From Nocardia ninae NBRC 108245 (GTDB taxonomy: Bacteria > Actinomycetota > Actinomycetes > Mycobacteriales > Mycobacteriaceae), in the NCBI RefSeq assembly GCF_007990755.1, contig NZ_BJXA01000001.1, positions 372,001 to 436,000 of the forward strand: a stretch of DNA of 64,000 bases. The letters are read 5' to 3'. The first letter of the stretch is position 1, and each line of letters begins with the position of its first letter. This document shows, one piece after another, positions 9,301 to 15,791 of this stretch. The notes beneath the pieces were generated by a model. The model was not told the DNA's origin. It ran no database searches and saw only the letters and a program-made list of their open reading frames with translations. The position numbers and the translations under genes are program-made.

Positions 9301-10205
9301 GGCTGGTGTTCGCGCCGATGCTCGGGGCCGGGCTGATCGGCTTGATCGGCATCGCGGGCGTCATCCTGCTCGACATGGTGACATTCACCATCGGCGTCGT
9401 CACGCTGCTGCTTGTCCGGTTTCCGAACTTGCTGTTCCATCGCCGAGACGAAACGTTCCGCAGCGAGATCGTCAACGGGTGGCGGTATATCACCCGCCGC
9501 CCCGGCATGCGCGCCGCCCTGCGGTTCTTCGTCATCGACCACGCGTTCTACACCCTCGGTTTCGCCGTCATCACCCCGATGCTGCTGCTCGAACAGTCCC
9601 CCGCGGTGCTCGGAACCGCCCTCGGCGCAGGCGGACTCGGTGGTTTGGCGGGCAGTCTCGTGATGGGTCTGTGGGGCGGCACCGCCCGGCGGACCAACGG
9701 ATTGATCATCTTCATGGGCATCGGAAGCATCGGCATGACCGTCGTCGGATCGGGTAGTTCGCCGGTCTTCGTCATCGCGGGCATGTTCCTGCTGACCTTC
9801 GGTGAATCGCTGGCCGAGGGGCACTGGATCGCGGTGGTGCAGACCAAGGTCGGATTCGAACTACAGGGTCGGGTCCTGTCCATCTTCATCACCGTGATGA
9901 TGCTGACCATGCCGCTGGGCTACCTGCTGGTCGGCCCGCTCGCGCAAGAGTACGTGCGCCCGCTGCTGGAACCAGGCGGCCCGCTCGCCGGGACCGTCGG
10001 CCTGCTCATCGGGGTCGGCCCCGGCCGCGGGCTCGCCATGCTCGTCGTCCTCAGCGGCCTGCTGCAACTCGCCTGGGCGGTGCGTGGCTGGCTGGATACC
10101 CGCCTGCGCCTGCTCGAAGACCACCTCCCCGACGCCCTGCCACCCGCCGAGATCAACTCACGGGACGACCTGCAACGCCTCGCCGACGCTCAACTTCTCC
10201 GCTGA
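3342..10205 (+). CDS. Bimodular NRPS (A-T-C-A-T-TE) fused to an MFS exporter
   Basis: A 2287-residue protein starting at GTG 3342 behind GAGGAG. Domains by approximate residue: A1 15-475 (F-T-S-G-T-T-G-R-P-K-G; Y-G-P-T-E-T; G-K-I-D), carrier T1 485-560 (L-G-G-D-S-L), condensation 575-970 (H-H-L-A-F-D-G), A2 990-1480 (Y-T-S-G-S-T-G-K-P-K-G; Y-G-V-T-E; G-K-L-D), carrier T2 1500-1560 (L-G-G-D-S-F), thioesterase 1585-1825 and a multi-helix MFS domain 1840-2255 with the loop motif A-D-R-W-D-R-R-R. The order predicts loading of one amino acid, condensation with a second, and release of a dipeptidyl product. The thioesterase nucleophile motif is G-H-C-L-G, with Cys in place of Ser, plus G-A-K-D-R and R-A-G-H-F for Asp and His. 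Synthesis, release and export therefore sit in one membrane-anchored polypeptide. Substrates are not established. The gene is 10 bp from the downstream PLP gene. Confidence 0.93.
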   Translation: MSAAGGTFRCDVTDGMWQSFSGQVSSRPGATALVDGDGSLTYAELAALVDDFADCLRANGVRVGDLVGIRLPRGRAAVVAILAALRSGAAYVPLDPAYPAARLAAMIEDARPRALVTQDGVVALAGGVPRPDAAYVIFTSGTTGRPKGVVVSRRALAAFCAAAIDRYGLDADDRVLQFASLSFDASVEELFLPLSCGAAVVLRDEDMISRPDLFLDRCLAGGVTVLDLPTAYWHELVAALDRGEAVLPATLRLTIIGGESARPDAVRRWQTVAGGSVRLLNTYGPTETTVVATVADLTRWAGDAVPIGTPLDGVTCRVVDADGNPAPVGELVIGGRTVADGYLNNPDLTAERFRPGPDGTEYRTGDRVRWHDDQLEYLGRLDDQVKIRGFRVEPGDIESALRAIPAIDDAVVSVDQRDERAILIGHVVTATGTDLTEIRAALRETLPAYLVPAELIRHERLPLTAQGKIDHAVLISDGRARTVAWTGTSAEAEIATLWESLLGIPITVPDNDFLTLGGDSLTAVRLCAALRHHHGIDLTLSELYAAPTIAAIAARLRHNIIQDQHTTAAVPENVPLRLSPLQRDFWVAEQVCTGLPAHTLRIRYRWNGRVDAAMLAHSLAALARRHPLLRSRFLDDGAEPSMVIDPDATIPLLESATDSIDLRNGPIAYAALVRGDTADEVVFVVHHLAFDGWSAGIVGNELAQLYRAGDLPTPTPLPDLASLPAVDATLIAYWRARFDGADLDLELPADRPRPAARSFAAARVCVDVDPVLLERLRSYAQSRRASLFMALLASVQTVLTRYTGRTDITVLAPVACRATPGLESLVGPLLNILPVRGNVSGEPSFADLLDRVRDAVLRDLDHRDLALPDLVDAIARPGAGNRNRISPVTLTVHNTPEPGDHTVRYAGELAPAATMVDVAIGLDFPLDGPVLSIDYATELFDAPRMAALLDHLLTVLAAAVTDPHTPVTRLPMLTDSERRRIVHEWNDSARPQLTTTAVHQLFEHCAATTPDAPALTFRGDTISYAELNHRANRLARRLRAEGVAPRDFVAICLDRGFDLFIAVWAVLKAGAAYVPLDPAYPRDRLDYMLADCGAQLVIDAAYLTGATPDDSSDLPLRNTATDPAYLIYTSGSTGKPKGVVVNHANLVHAVGMWRHAYELRPEWTYQQAASFSFDMFVGETLRALTTGGRLVIVPRETLLDAADLYTLMRTEGVQCTELVPAVLRTLLAHVEELGQRLDFVRLLIGGGEEWRVREYELARRLVGPDNSVVNAYGVTEVTVDNVWFTGSVDHLPGNAPLPIGVPFPNNRVYVLDAHRAPVPAGIVGELYLGGAGVTPGYHHRPTLTADRFVPDPFAPEPGARMYATGDSARWRLDGQVDFLGRLDGQVKVNGYRIEIGEIEAALGAVPEVVGCAVTLHTPSSALARLIGYVVTRDGSAADETAIREALATELPTHMVPARVLTLAALPLTPNGKLDRNRLPAPPDDIDPGTGPGPRTPTEQHIAAVWCEVLGVADLGIDDTFFALGGDSFAALKVIRRIEPTPALVELYRYPTVRRLAALLDERDPGPRTERRMLHRLTDNDARLDGITVVAVPYSGGSAVAYQPLAEALPANWALYAVELPGHDRAHPDEELLPAAVVAELILAELPTVSGPILLYGHCLGVAVTVELARQAEAAGIELAGVALGAGFPTARLPGRFFDWFYRLIPTDRFTSDREYLTYLRGRGGFVDIDDAQQQAFVLRNVRHDARDAEEYFTAAYTDPRPPLKTPVLAVVGAKDRVTEHYVERHHEWRHFSDGPLDLAVLPRAGHFFVKSHAEPLAEALVGFAERAPEPLAPEPIPPAGPSPSLSRFALVALGQFVSMVGSGLSALVLSIWVFQQTGSITDFAVVNAVGLLPGILVSPVAGAVADRWDRRRVMLASDAAAAAAMSVLAVLVFTGGLQLWQIYLTVTVTSIAGAFQRPAYLAAVAQLVPKRYLGHANGISQLGVGVGLVFAPMLGAGLIGLIGIAGVILLDMVTFTIGVVTLLLVRFPNLLFHRRDETFRSEIVNGWRYITRRPGMRAALRFFVIDHAFYTLGFAVITPMLLLEQSPAVLGTALGAGGLGGLAGSLVMGLWGGTARRTNGLIIFMGIGSIGMTVVGSGSSPVFVIAGMFLLTFGESLAEGHWIAVVQTKVGFELQGRVLSIFITVMMLTMPLGYLLVGPLAQEYVRPLLEPGGPLAGTVGLLIGVGPGRGLAMLVVLSGLLQLAWAVRGWLDTRLRLLEDHLPDALPPAEINSRDDLQRLADAQLLR

Positions 10206-10215
10206 AAGGCCGCCA

Positions 10216-11127
10216 GTGCCCGCCTCACCCCTGACCACCGCACCGACCGACGCGTACGCCACGCCGCTCATCGATGCGGGCGAACTCGTGCCGGGAACCC
10301 GAATCCTGATCAAGGACGAAACCCGTTACGCCTCAGGCAGTCACAAGGAACCGGCCGCCCGTGCGGTAGTCAGCCGGGCCATCGCCGACGGATACCGGCG
10401 AGTCGTCATCGCCACCTGCGGCAACTACGGCCGCGCCATGGCCATGGCCTGTGCGGCGGCCGAACTGGCCTGCACCGTCGTGCTGCCGACCGGGTGGAGC
10501 GATGGTGGCGCGTTCATGCGCGACGCCGGTGCCGACGTGCACCTCGTCCCGGGCAGCTATGAGGATGCCGTCGACGAATCCCGCTCTCTCGCCACCGAAG
10601 ACGGCTCCATCGACGGCAACGTCGACGGGCCGTACGTGGACGCGGTCTTCGACGGGCACGGCGTCGTCGTGCACGCGCTGCGCGCCGCGCTGACGGAACC
10701 ACCTGCCGCGCTGTGGATCCCGGTCGGCAACGGCACCACCATCATCGCGGTACACCGGCAGCTTCGAGCCGTCGGCTGGTCGGTACCGATCAACGGCGTC
10801 GGCTCCGCAGCCAACAACCCCGTCGTGACCAGCTGGCCCGGCGAGTACCGGATGCTGCCACCGGACGGTGTCGTCACCACAGACCACAATCAGCCGCTGG
10901 TCAATTGGCATGCGCTGCAAGGCCCCGAGGCGATGGCCGCGGTCGCCGCGACCGGCGGCGCGATCTTCGGCGCCGACGACACCGAACTGCTGGCCGCCAG
11001 GGACCTGCTCGCCGAGCACGGCGCTCGGCCGACCCCCTCCGGCGCGGTCGCCCTCGCAGGACTGCTCGGCCAGGCCCGCCGCACCCCGCTCACCGGCACC
11101 CACGTCGTCCTGCTCAGCGGCCGCTGA
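10216..11127 (+). CDS. PLP-dependent fold-type II enzyme (threonine synthase/cysteine synthase-like)
   Basis: A 303-residue enzyme of the tryptophan synthase-beta superfamily. Lys44 in S-G-S-H-K-E-P-A-A-R is the likely Schiff-base lysine. T-C-G-N-Y-G-R-A forms the substrate carboxylate loop, and P-V-G-N-G-T-T matches the phosphate-binding glycine loop. Such enzymes do beta- or gamma-eliminations and replacements. I start it at GTG 10216, 10 bp after the NRPS stop, behind GAAAGG. Operon position suggests it makes an unusual amino acid (for example a diamino or dehydro amino acid) for one NRPS module, which is inference. It is shorter than housekeeping threonine synthases (about 350 residues or more) and is unlikely to be the primary thrC. 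Confidence 0.82.
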   Translation: MPASPLTTAPTDAYATPLIDAGELVPGTRILIKDETRYASGSHKEPAARAVVSRAIADGYRRVVIATCGNYGRAMAMACAAAELACTVVLPTGWSDGGAFMRDAGADVHLVPGSYEDAVDESRSLATEDGSIDGNVDGPYVDAVFDGHGVVVHALRAALTEPPAALWIPVGNGTTIIAVHRQLRAVGWSVPINGVGSAANNPVVTSWPGEYRMLPPDGVVTTDHNQPLVNWHALQGPEAMAAVAATGGAIFGADDTELLAARDLLAEHGARPTPSGAVALAGLLGQARRTPLTGTHVVLLSGR

Positions 11128-11146
11128 CCCGAGTCGAGAAGATCGA

Positions 11147-12058
11147 ATGACCCACCCTGCTGCCGGGCTGCTGTTCGCCCGCGCCCGGACCAGCGCCGCC
11201 GACGAGCGCGTTTTCCTCACCAAACTCGCCGTACTCGGCGTACTCACCGCCCTCGGCGTGGCCCTCGCGCTGCGCCCCGAGCCGTTCGCACTGATCGCCG
11301 GAGCGCTGCTGCTGGCCGCGATGTACACCCACGCCGTCGAACTCCAACATCAAGCGTTGCACCACAGCGCTTTTCGCGCCGCCTGGCCGCACCGCCTCGT
11401 CGGCGTGCCGCTCGGTCTGCCACTGCTGGTCGTCTACACCAACTACCGGGTCCGCCACCTGCAGCACCACCGCTACCTCGGCACCCCGAACGACACCGAG
11501 TTCTTCGGTTTCGACACCCGCACACCGATCACCGCCGCCCTACTGCTGCGCGGCATGTTCGACTACGCGCGGCTGCTCGTCGTTGTTCGCGATGTGCTGC
11601 GCGCGGCGACCGGACGCTGGCGGTACGAACACGGTCACCTCAGCGCCACCATGCGCCGCCGAGCCATCACCGAACACCTCGTCCTGGGCGCCCTACTGCT
11701 CGCCGCGGTAACCCTCGCCGCCACCGGCCGGCACGACCTCGTCCTCCGAATCTGGCTGCTGCCCTTACTATTCGCCGTCCCCATGCACTTCCTGGTCGAA
11801 CTCCCCGAACACCTCCTCTGCGACACCGACACCACCGACGTCCTCCGCAACACCCGCTCCATCCGCGGCAGCCGTCTCACCACCTGGTTCACCAACGGCA
11901 ACAACCTGCACATCGAACACCACGCCGCAATGTCAGTCCCCCTCAACCAACTCCCCGCCCGCCACCCCGAGGTCCAGCAACGCGCCGTCCACGTCGAACG
12001 CACCTACCTCGATTTCTATCGGACGCTGTGGCGCGAGCTTCGAGCCGCCCGGCGGTAG
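11147..12058 (+). CDS. Membrane di-iron fatty acid desaturase/hydroxylase family protein
   Basis: A 303-residue integral membrane protein with three histidine boxes typical of membrane desaturases and hydroxylases: H-Q-A-L-H-H (about residue 66), R-H-L-Q-H-H (about 103) and H-I-E-H-H (about 263). Hydrophobic segments surround the boxes. It begins 19 bp after the PLP gene and is the last gene of the NRPS operon. In such contexts these proteins can oxidise an acyl chain or a carrier-bound or free amino acid, so a tailoring role is plausible. It is unlike the long acyl-CoA desaturase at 58-59 kb in length and box spacing. The substrate is unknown. Confidence 0.85.
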   Translation: MTHPAAGLLFARARTSAADERVFLTKLAVLGVLTALGVALALRPEPFALIAGALLLAAMYTHAVELQHQALHHSAFRAAWPHRLVGVPLGLPLLVVYTNYRVRHLQHHRYLGTPNDTEFFGFDTRTPITAALLLRGMFDYARLLVVVRDVLRAATGRWRYEHGHLSATMRRRAITEHLVLGALLLAAVTLAATGRHDLVLRIWLLPLLFAVPMHFLVELPEHLLCDTDTTDVLRNTRSIRGSRLTTWFTNGNNLHIEHHAAMSVPLNQLPARHPEVQQRAVHVERTYLDFYRTLWRELRAARR

Positions 12059-12286
12059 CGACCAGCCCGGCCGGCGCGGTTGACAGCCCGCTGACCGGTT
12101 CGGTCGTGCGAACAGCGGATACCGGTCACCCGGATGCGGTTGCCACGCTGAGCGGTACACGCAGGTAGCGCTGCTGTCCTGGGGCACCATCCCCGGCAGG
12201 CGGTGCGGCTCATCATCGGACGCGGTCTCATCGGCCGGGTCTGGCCTCTTGATGCGCGAGCACCGCACTGATCGGGCCGGGTCGAT

Positions 12287-13789
12287 TCAGCCACCGTTGA
12301 CCGGCCCGGTCGGCACCTTGGCGCCCGCTGATCCGGGTCGGTTGATGTACACCGTGACCGGGGCGGTGCTGTTGCCTTGCACGGTGACCACTCGCGCCCC
12401 GGTGGGCGAGGTGATGGTGCCGCCGTCGGCGCGGACCTCGTAACCGTTGGGGTAGTGCAGGTCGGAGACGTAGATTTCGGTGGGGGCGGCGAGGGGTTGG
12501 GGGGTGTAGCGGTAGGCGAAATCGCCGGTGGCGGGGTCGAAGGTGAGGCGGCCGGGGGTGCCTGCGGTGGCTCGGGGGTAGGTGCGGACCAGGTCGCGGC
12601 CGATGTCGCCGAGGAAGGGGTCGGGTTTGGGGGCGCCGGGGCCGAAGCTGGAGGCGTAGTGCCAGTATTGCCAGCCGATGAAGCGTTCGTCGGCTCGGGT
12701 GAGGGTGTTGCGCAGTACCGTTGCGTCGCCGTCGCCGAATTCCGTTACCAGCGTAGGGATTCCGGTCCGTTTGGTGAAGGAGTCGATGTTGCCCCAGGTT
12801 TTGTCCTGTTGGACCGGGCATACGCCGCGTAGTTCTTCGGGCAGGCCGAGGTAGATGGCGAGTTGGCTGGGGATGCAGTAGTCGTGCGGTGCGAAGACGA
12901 TGCCGGGTGAGGTGATCGGTGGGTTCTTGCCCAGGTTGGTCGGCATGGTTTCGTTCCAGGTGACGTTCGGTTCCCAGAAGACCGGGATGTTCGCGTTGCG
13001 GGCACGTACCGCATCGGTCAGTTTCTGCATGGCCGCTTGATATTTGGTGTCGAACCGGGGGCAGCCGTTTGGGAAGCAGGTATGGAACGCCGATCCGGGC
13101 CATGGTTCGTTCATCAGCTCGATACCGAGGACGCCGGTGCGGCCCTTGACCTTCTCGGCCAGTGCCGCCAGCGCCGTGCCGAGATGGTCGAGGATGCCAT
13201 TGCTGTTGTCCCACACCTCATCCCAGCCACGGTTCATGCTGGGCATCAGGTAGTAGAGCGGGAAGCCGGGGTTCGGTTCCCAGGCGGCCGGGCGCGCACG
13301 CAGCGACCATTCCGGAAATCCGTTGCCGCCCCAGATCTTCGACAGTCCGTCCTGGTGATTGTCGAGCAGCGTGTAGATGCCTTGGGCCGCAAGGGTATCG
13401 ATCACTCTGACGAGACGTTCGAGGTAGGCGGTGTCGACGACGCCGCGGGTGGGCATCAGTCCGGCGAAGCTCACACCCAAGCGCACGGTGTTGAATCCGT
13501 GCCGGGCGAGCAGTGCCGCGTCCTGGTCGGTCACGGTGAAGCCGTCGCCGGGCTCGACATAAGGAGCTTGCTTGTCGACATTGTTGACTCCGTGCAGCAG
13601 CACCTTGCGGCCCTGCGCGTCGACGAGATAACTACCCTCGGCCTGAATCTGACTGAGCGCCGGCGGGGCGGCTTGCCCCGAAGTCGGGACCAGCACCGAA
13701 CACCCGATTGCGGCGACGGCGGCGCCGATCGCGCACTGCCGGGCACGCGCCCGTACCGCGGCCATCGTCCTCATCATCATTGTTCGCAT
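12287..13789 (-). CDS. GH5 family glycosidase, endoglycoceramidase-like, secreted
   Basis: A 500-residue secreted glycoside hydrolase family 5 protein. The N-terminus has a signal peptide with an arginine-rich n-region, a hydrophobic core and a likely cut near S-G-Q-A-A. L-M-N-E-P-W-P-G carries the acid/base Glu and T-E-F-G-D-G-D the nucleophile Glu; L-L-D-N-H-Q-D-G is also typical. The C-terminal 100 residues look like the beta-sandwich found in endoglycoceramidases, which release the glycan from glycosphingolipids in Rhodococcus. A steryl-glucosidase activity is an alternative. GGGGAAG precedes the ATG at 13789, which I prefer to the ATG 27 bp upstream. The gene runs opposite to both neighbours. 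Confidence 0.82.
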   Translation of the reverse strand: MRTMMMRTMAAVRARARQCAIGAAVAAIGCSVLVPTSGQAAPPALSQIQAEGSYLVDAQGRKVLLHGVNNVDKQAPYVEPGDGFTVTDQDAALLARHGFNTVRLGVSFAGLMPTRGVVDTAYLERLVRVIDTLAAQGIYTLLDNHQDGLSKIWGGNGFPEWSLRARPAAWEPNPGFPLYYLMPSMNRGWDEVWDNSNGILDHLGTALAALAEKVKGRTGVLGIELMNEPWPGSAFHTCFPNGCPRFDTKYQAAMQKLTDAVRARNANIPVFWEPNVTWNETMPTNLGKNPPITSPGIVFAPHDYCIPSQLAIYLGLPEELRGVCPVQQDKTWGNIDSFTKRTGIPTLVTEFGDGDATVLRNTLTRADERFIGWQYWHYASSFGPGAPKPDPFLGDIGRDLVRTYPRATAGTPGRLTFDPATGDFAYRYTPQPLAAPTEIYVSDLHYPNGYEVRADGGTITSPTGARVVTVQGNSTAPVTVYINRPGSAGAKVPTGPVNGG

Positions 13790-14048
13790 TGGCTTCCCCG
13801 ATCCGGTGGCCGACAACAGGCTTAATGGTCACACGTCCAGTTCGAGCCAAACCAGCCATCGCACATCCGGGGATTCCCCACTTGGGCACCAGACGACATT
13901 TACCAAGTGTTTGCCCAATTCAGCTGCCCGCGATCATGGGATGTTTGTTTGCGTTGCGCACACTGTCGCTCCGGACCGTTCGGGGTGACGGCACGAATGC
14001 GCGACCACCTGCGAGTTGTGATGACTCTCAGCAGTACGAGAGGACCCG

Positions 14049-15212
14049 ATGCCAGCCCTGAAGAAGCGGTCACGCTTGTCCGAACATACCGAGCCGGTCA
14101 GTAGCGGAGTCGAGCAGATACGCCTCGACGAAGTGTCGTGCCGGCACGTTACGCACCGCGATCCATTGTCCGCCGACGCATTGCTGGCGCGGCTGCCCGA
14201 ACTGAATGCCGCCGCCGATGTGCCGCAACTCGTCACTTCGTTTCGAGAGCTGTTGTGGCGGGCCCGGGAAATAGAACTGACTGACGTCGCCGACCGCCTG
14301 GCCGCGATGCGCGATGTCGGAATGTTGCTCTCCTCCCTACAGCGCCACGGTGTCGAACCGCTCGAAGCCGCACCCGAGGGCACGGACGCATTGCTCGCGT
14401 GGGGGCTCTCGGTGGACATGGTCCCGCGCGACACCGTCCTGCATTACGGCGTGTGGAACCCGCGCGGCAAACGTCAGCGGATGTTCCTCGGAGACCGCGA
14501 GGAGAACGTCATCATCGACGCCGTCCGAGTCGGCACCATCCTCATCGACGAAATAGCCCCGACCATCGCCGGATTGGCCGAAATCCACCCCCGCGATGCC
14601 GCATTCGGCGAAATCTGCCACACCACGGCGGACCAATTGGAGACGCTGCCGGAGCTGATGAACGACGTCTATCGAAACGTCGACCCGGTCGACTTCTACG
14701 CCGCTCGACTGCGCCCCTTCATGGCGGATGTGGTCATCGCCGACCGCCAGTACTACGGTCCCGCACCCGTACACGTCCCCCTCTACCTCATCGACCGCCT
14801 CGTCTGGTCCGCCGACCACCCCGACGCCGACCTCCGCTACTTCCAGCACGACATAGTCAAATACGCTCTCCCCCATTGGCGTCGACTCTTCGAGCGCACC
14901 GAAGGCACCCCCTCCCTGATCACCCGCCTCATCCGCGAATTCGACCGCCCCACCGGCCCACCCCCCACCAAACTCGCCGACGCCATGGACGGCGCGATCC
15001 GAATCATGAACGCCCTGGTCACCTTCCGCACCCTGCACAACCGCATGGCAGGCGGCGCCTACACCGACGCCACCCGCCACCCCACCGGCATGGCCGGCGT
15101 AAGCCCCGGTCTCCTGGACCACATCCTCACCCTCACCCACGACTGCGCCACCCGCACCCGAGCCCGCCGCACCGGAATCCGCACCCACTCTCGGGATCCG
15201 CACTCGCTCTGA
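14049..15212 (+). CDS. PrnB-like heme enzyme (monodechloroaminopyrrolnitrin synthase family, IDO/TDO superfamily)
   Basis: A 387-residue protein that aligns by eye along its length with PrnB, the pyrrolnitrin enzyme that rearranges 7-chlorotryptophan. Matching stretches are A-M-R-D-V-G-M-L-L-S-S-L-Q-R-H-G, R-D-T-V-L-H-Y-G-V-W-N-P, F-Y-A-A-R-L-R-P-F and Y-Y-G-P-A-P-V-H-V-P-L-Y. F-R-T-L-H near residue 336 matches the PrnB segment that carries the proximal heme histidine. PrnB belongs to the indoleamine/tryptophan dioxygenase superfamily. There is no tryptophan halogenase, PrnC or PrnD gene in the window, so the substrate may be an unchlorinated indole. Family assignment is good; the reaction is unknown. 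The 3' end is part of a long inverted repeat. Confidence 0.78.
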   Translation: MPALKKRSRLSEHTEPVSSGVEQIRLDEVSCRHVTHRDPLSADALLARLPELNAAADVPQLVTSFRELLWRAREIELTDVADRLAAMRDVGMLLSSLQRHGVEPLEAAPEGTDALLAWGLSVDMVPRDTVLHYGVWNPRGKRQRMFLGDREENVIIDAVRVGTILIDEIAPTIAGLAEIHPRDAAFGEICHTTADQLETLPELMNDVYRNVDPVDFYAARLRPFMADVVIADRQYYGPAPVHVPLYLIDRLVWSADHPDADLRYFQHDIVKYALPHWRRLFERTEGTPSLITRLIREFDRPTGPPPTKLADAMDGAIRIMNALVTFRTLHNRMAGGAYTDATRHPTGMAGVSPGLLDHILTLTHDCATRTRARRTGIRTHSRDPHSL

Positions 15213-15241
15213 CACCCCGGATTCGGTGCGGATCCCGAGAG
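15188..15241. terminator. 16-bp inverted repeat overlapping the end of the PrnB-like gene
   Basis: CTCTCGGGATCCGCAC at 15188-15203 is matched perfectly by its reverse complement at 15226-15241, with a 22-base loop that contains the stop codon. It lies between convergent genes and would act as a hairpin in both directions. There is no U-tract, as is usual in actinobacteria. Confidence 0.6.
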
Positions 15242-15271
15242 CCAGTGCGGCTGTTCGAATCAGCGGGTCGG

Positions 15272-15727
15272 CTACTCGACCTGGAGGAGCCGAGGGGACA
15301 AGGCGAAGCCGTGGCGTGTGTAGGCGTTGATTGCGCGATCGCTGGAATGCACCGTTAGTCGCTCCAGTCCTAGGCGGCTCGCCTCGGCGACAACGGCATC
15401 GATCAGTCTGCCGCCCAGGCCGGTATCCCTCCGTTCCGGAACCACATACACACATTGAAGATCGCCCGACGCCCGTTCAGGCCTATGTGGAGTCGGTACG
15501 CGCTGGATGACTGCGAGCCATGCCATACCGAGGACGAGCCCACCGTCGACGACGACCCAGCACCGGTGCGAGTGTTCGTTGTCCTTTGCCCAAGCCACGA
15601 ACCACGCCATGAACTCTTCGCGAGTGATCTCCGGCGTGCCGCGCTTCTCCGTGACCCACCGCCAGCGAAGTCCCGCCACCGCGGCCAGATCGTCCTCTTC
15701 GGCTGGGCGAACAACGATTTCACTCAT
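15272..15727 (-). CDS. GNAT family N-acetyltransferase
   Basis: A 151-residue acyl-CoA-dependent N-acetyltransferase. V-Y-V-V-P-E-R-R-D-T-G-L-G-G-R-L is the beta4/pyrophosphate-loop motif (R/Q-x-x-G-x-G/A) and A-I-N-A-Y-T-R-H-G-F the C-terminal motif. The start is the ATG at 15727 (M-S-E-I-V-V). The acceptor substrate cannot be told from sequence. The end is 60 bp from the convergent PrnB-like gene. Confidence 0.88.
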   Translation of the reverse strand: MSEIVVRPAEEDDLAAVAGLRWRWVTEKRGTPEITREEFMAWFVAWAKDNEHSHRCWVVVDGGLVLGMAWLAVIQRVPTPHRPERASGDLQCVYVVPERRDTGLGGRLIDAVVAEASRLGLERLTVHSSDRAINAYTRHGFALSPRLLQVE

Positions 15728-15791
15728 CCATGGATTCTGGCGCAGCAAAGCCTCTTTCGCCGAGCAGCAGCTGCGATGTGGTAGCACTTGC

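Noticed and set aside
10216-11127. Housekeeping threonine synthase
   Set aside because: Too short and coupled to an NRPS operon; no other threonine pathway genes nearby.
12059-12286. Possible small gene or RNA between the desaturase and glycosidase genes
   Set aside because: Open frames here are short continuations of neighbours; no ribosome-binding site and no stable long hairpin.
13879-13909. CACTTGG...CCAAGTG inverted repeat upstream of the PrnB-like gene
   Set aside because: Seven-base arms with a 17-base spacer and no second copy; too weak to call an operator.
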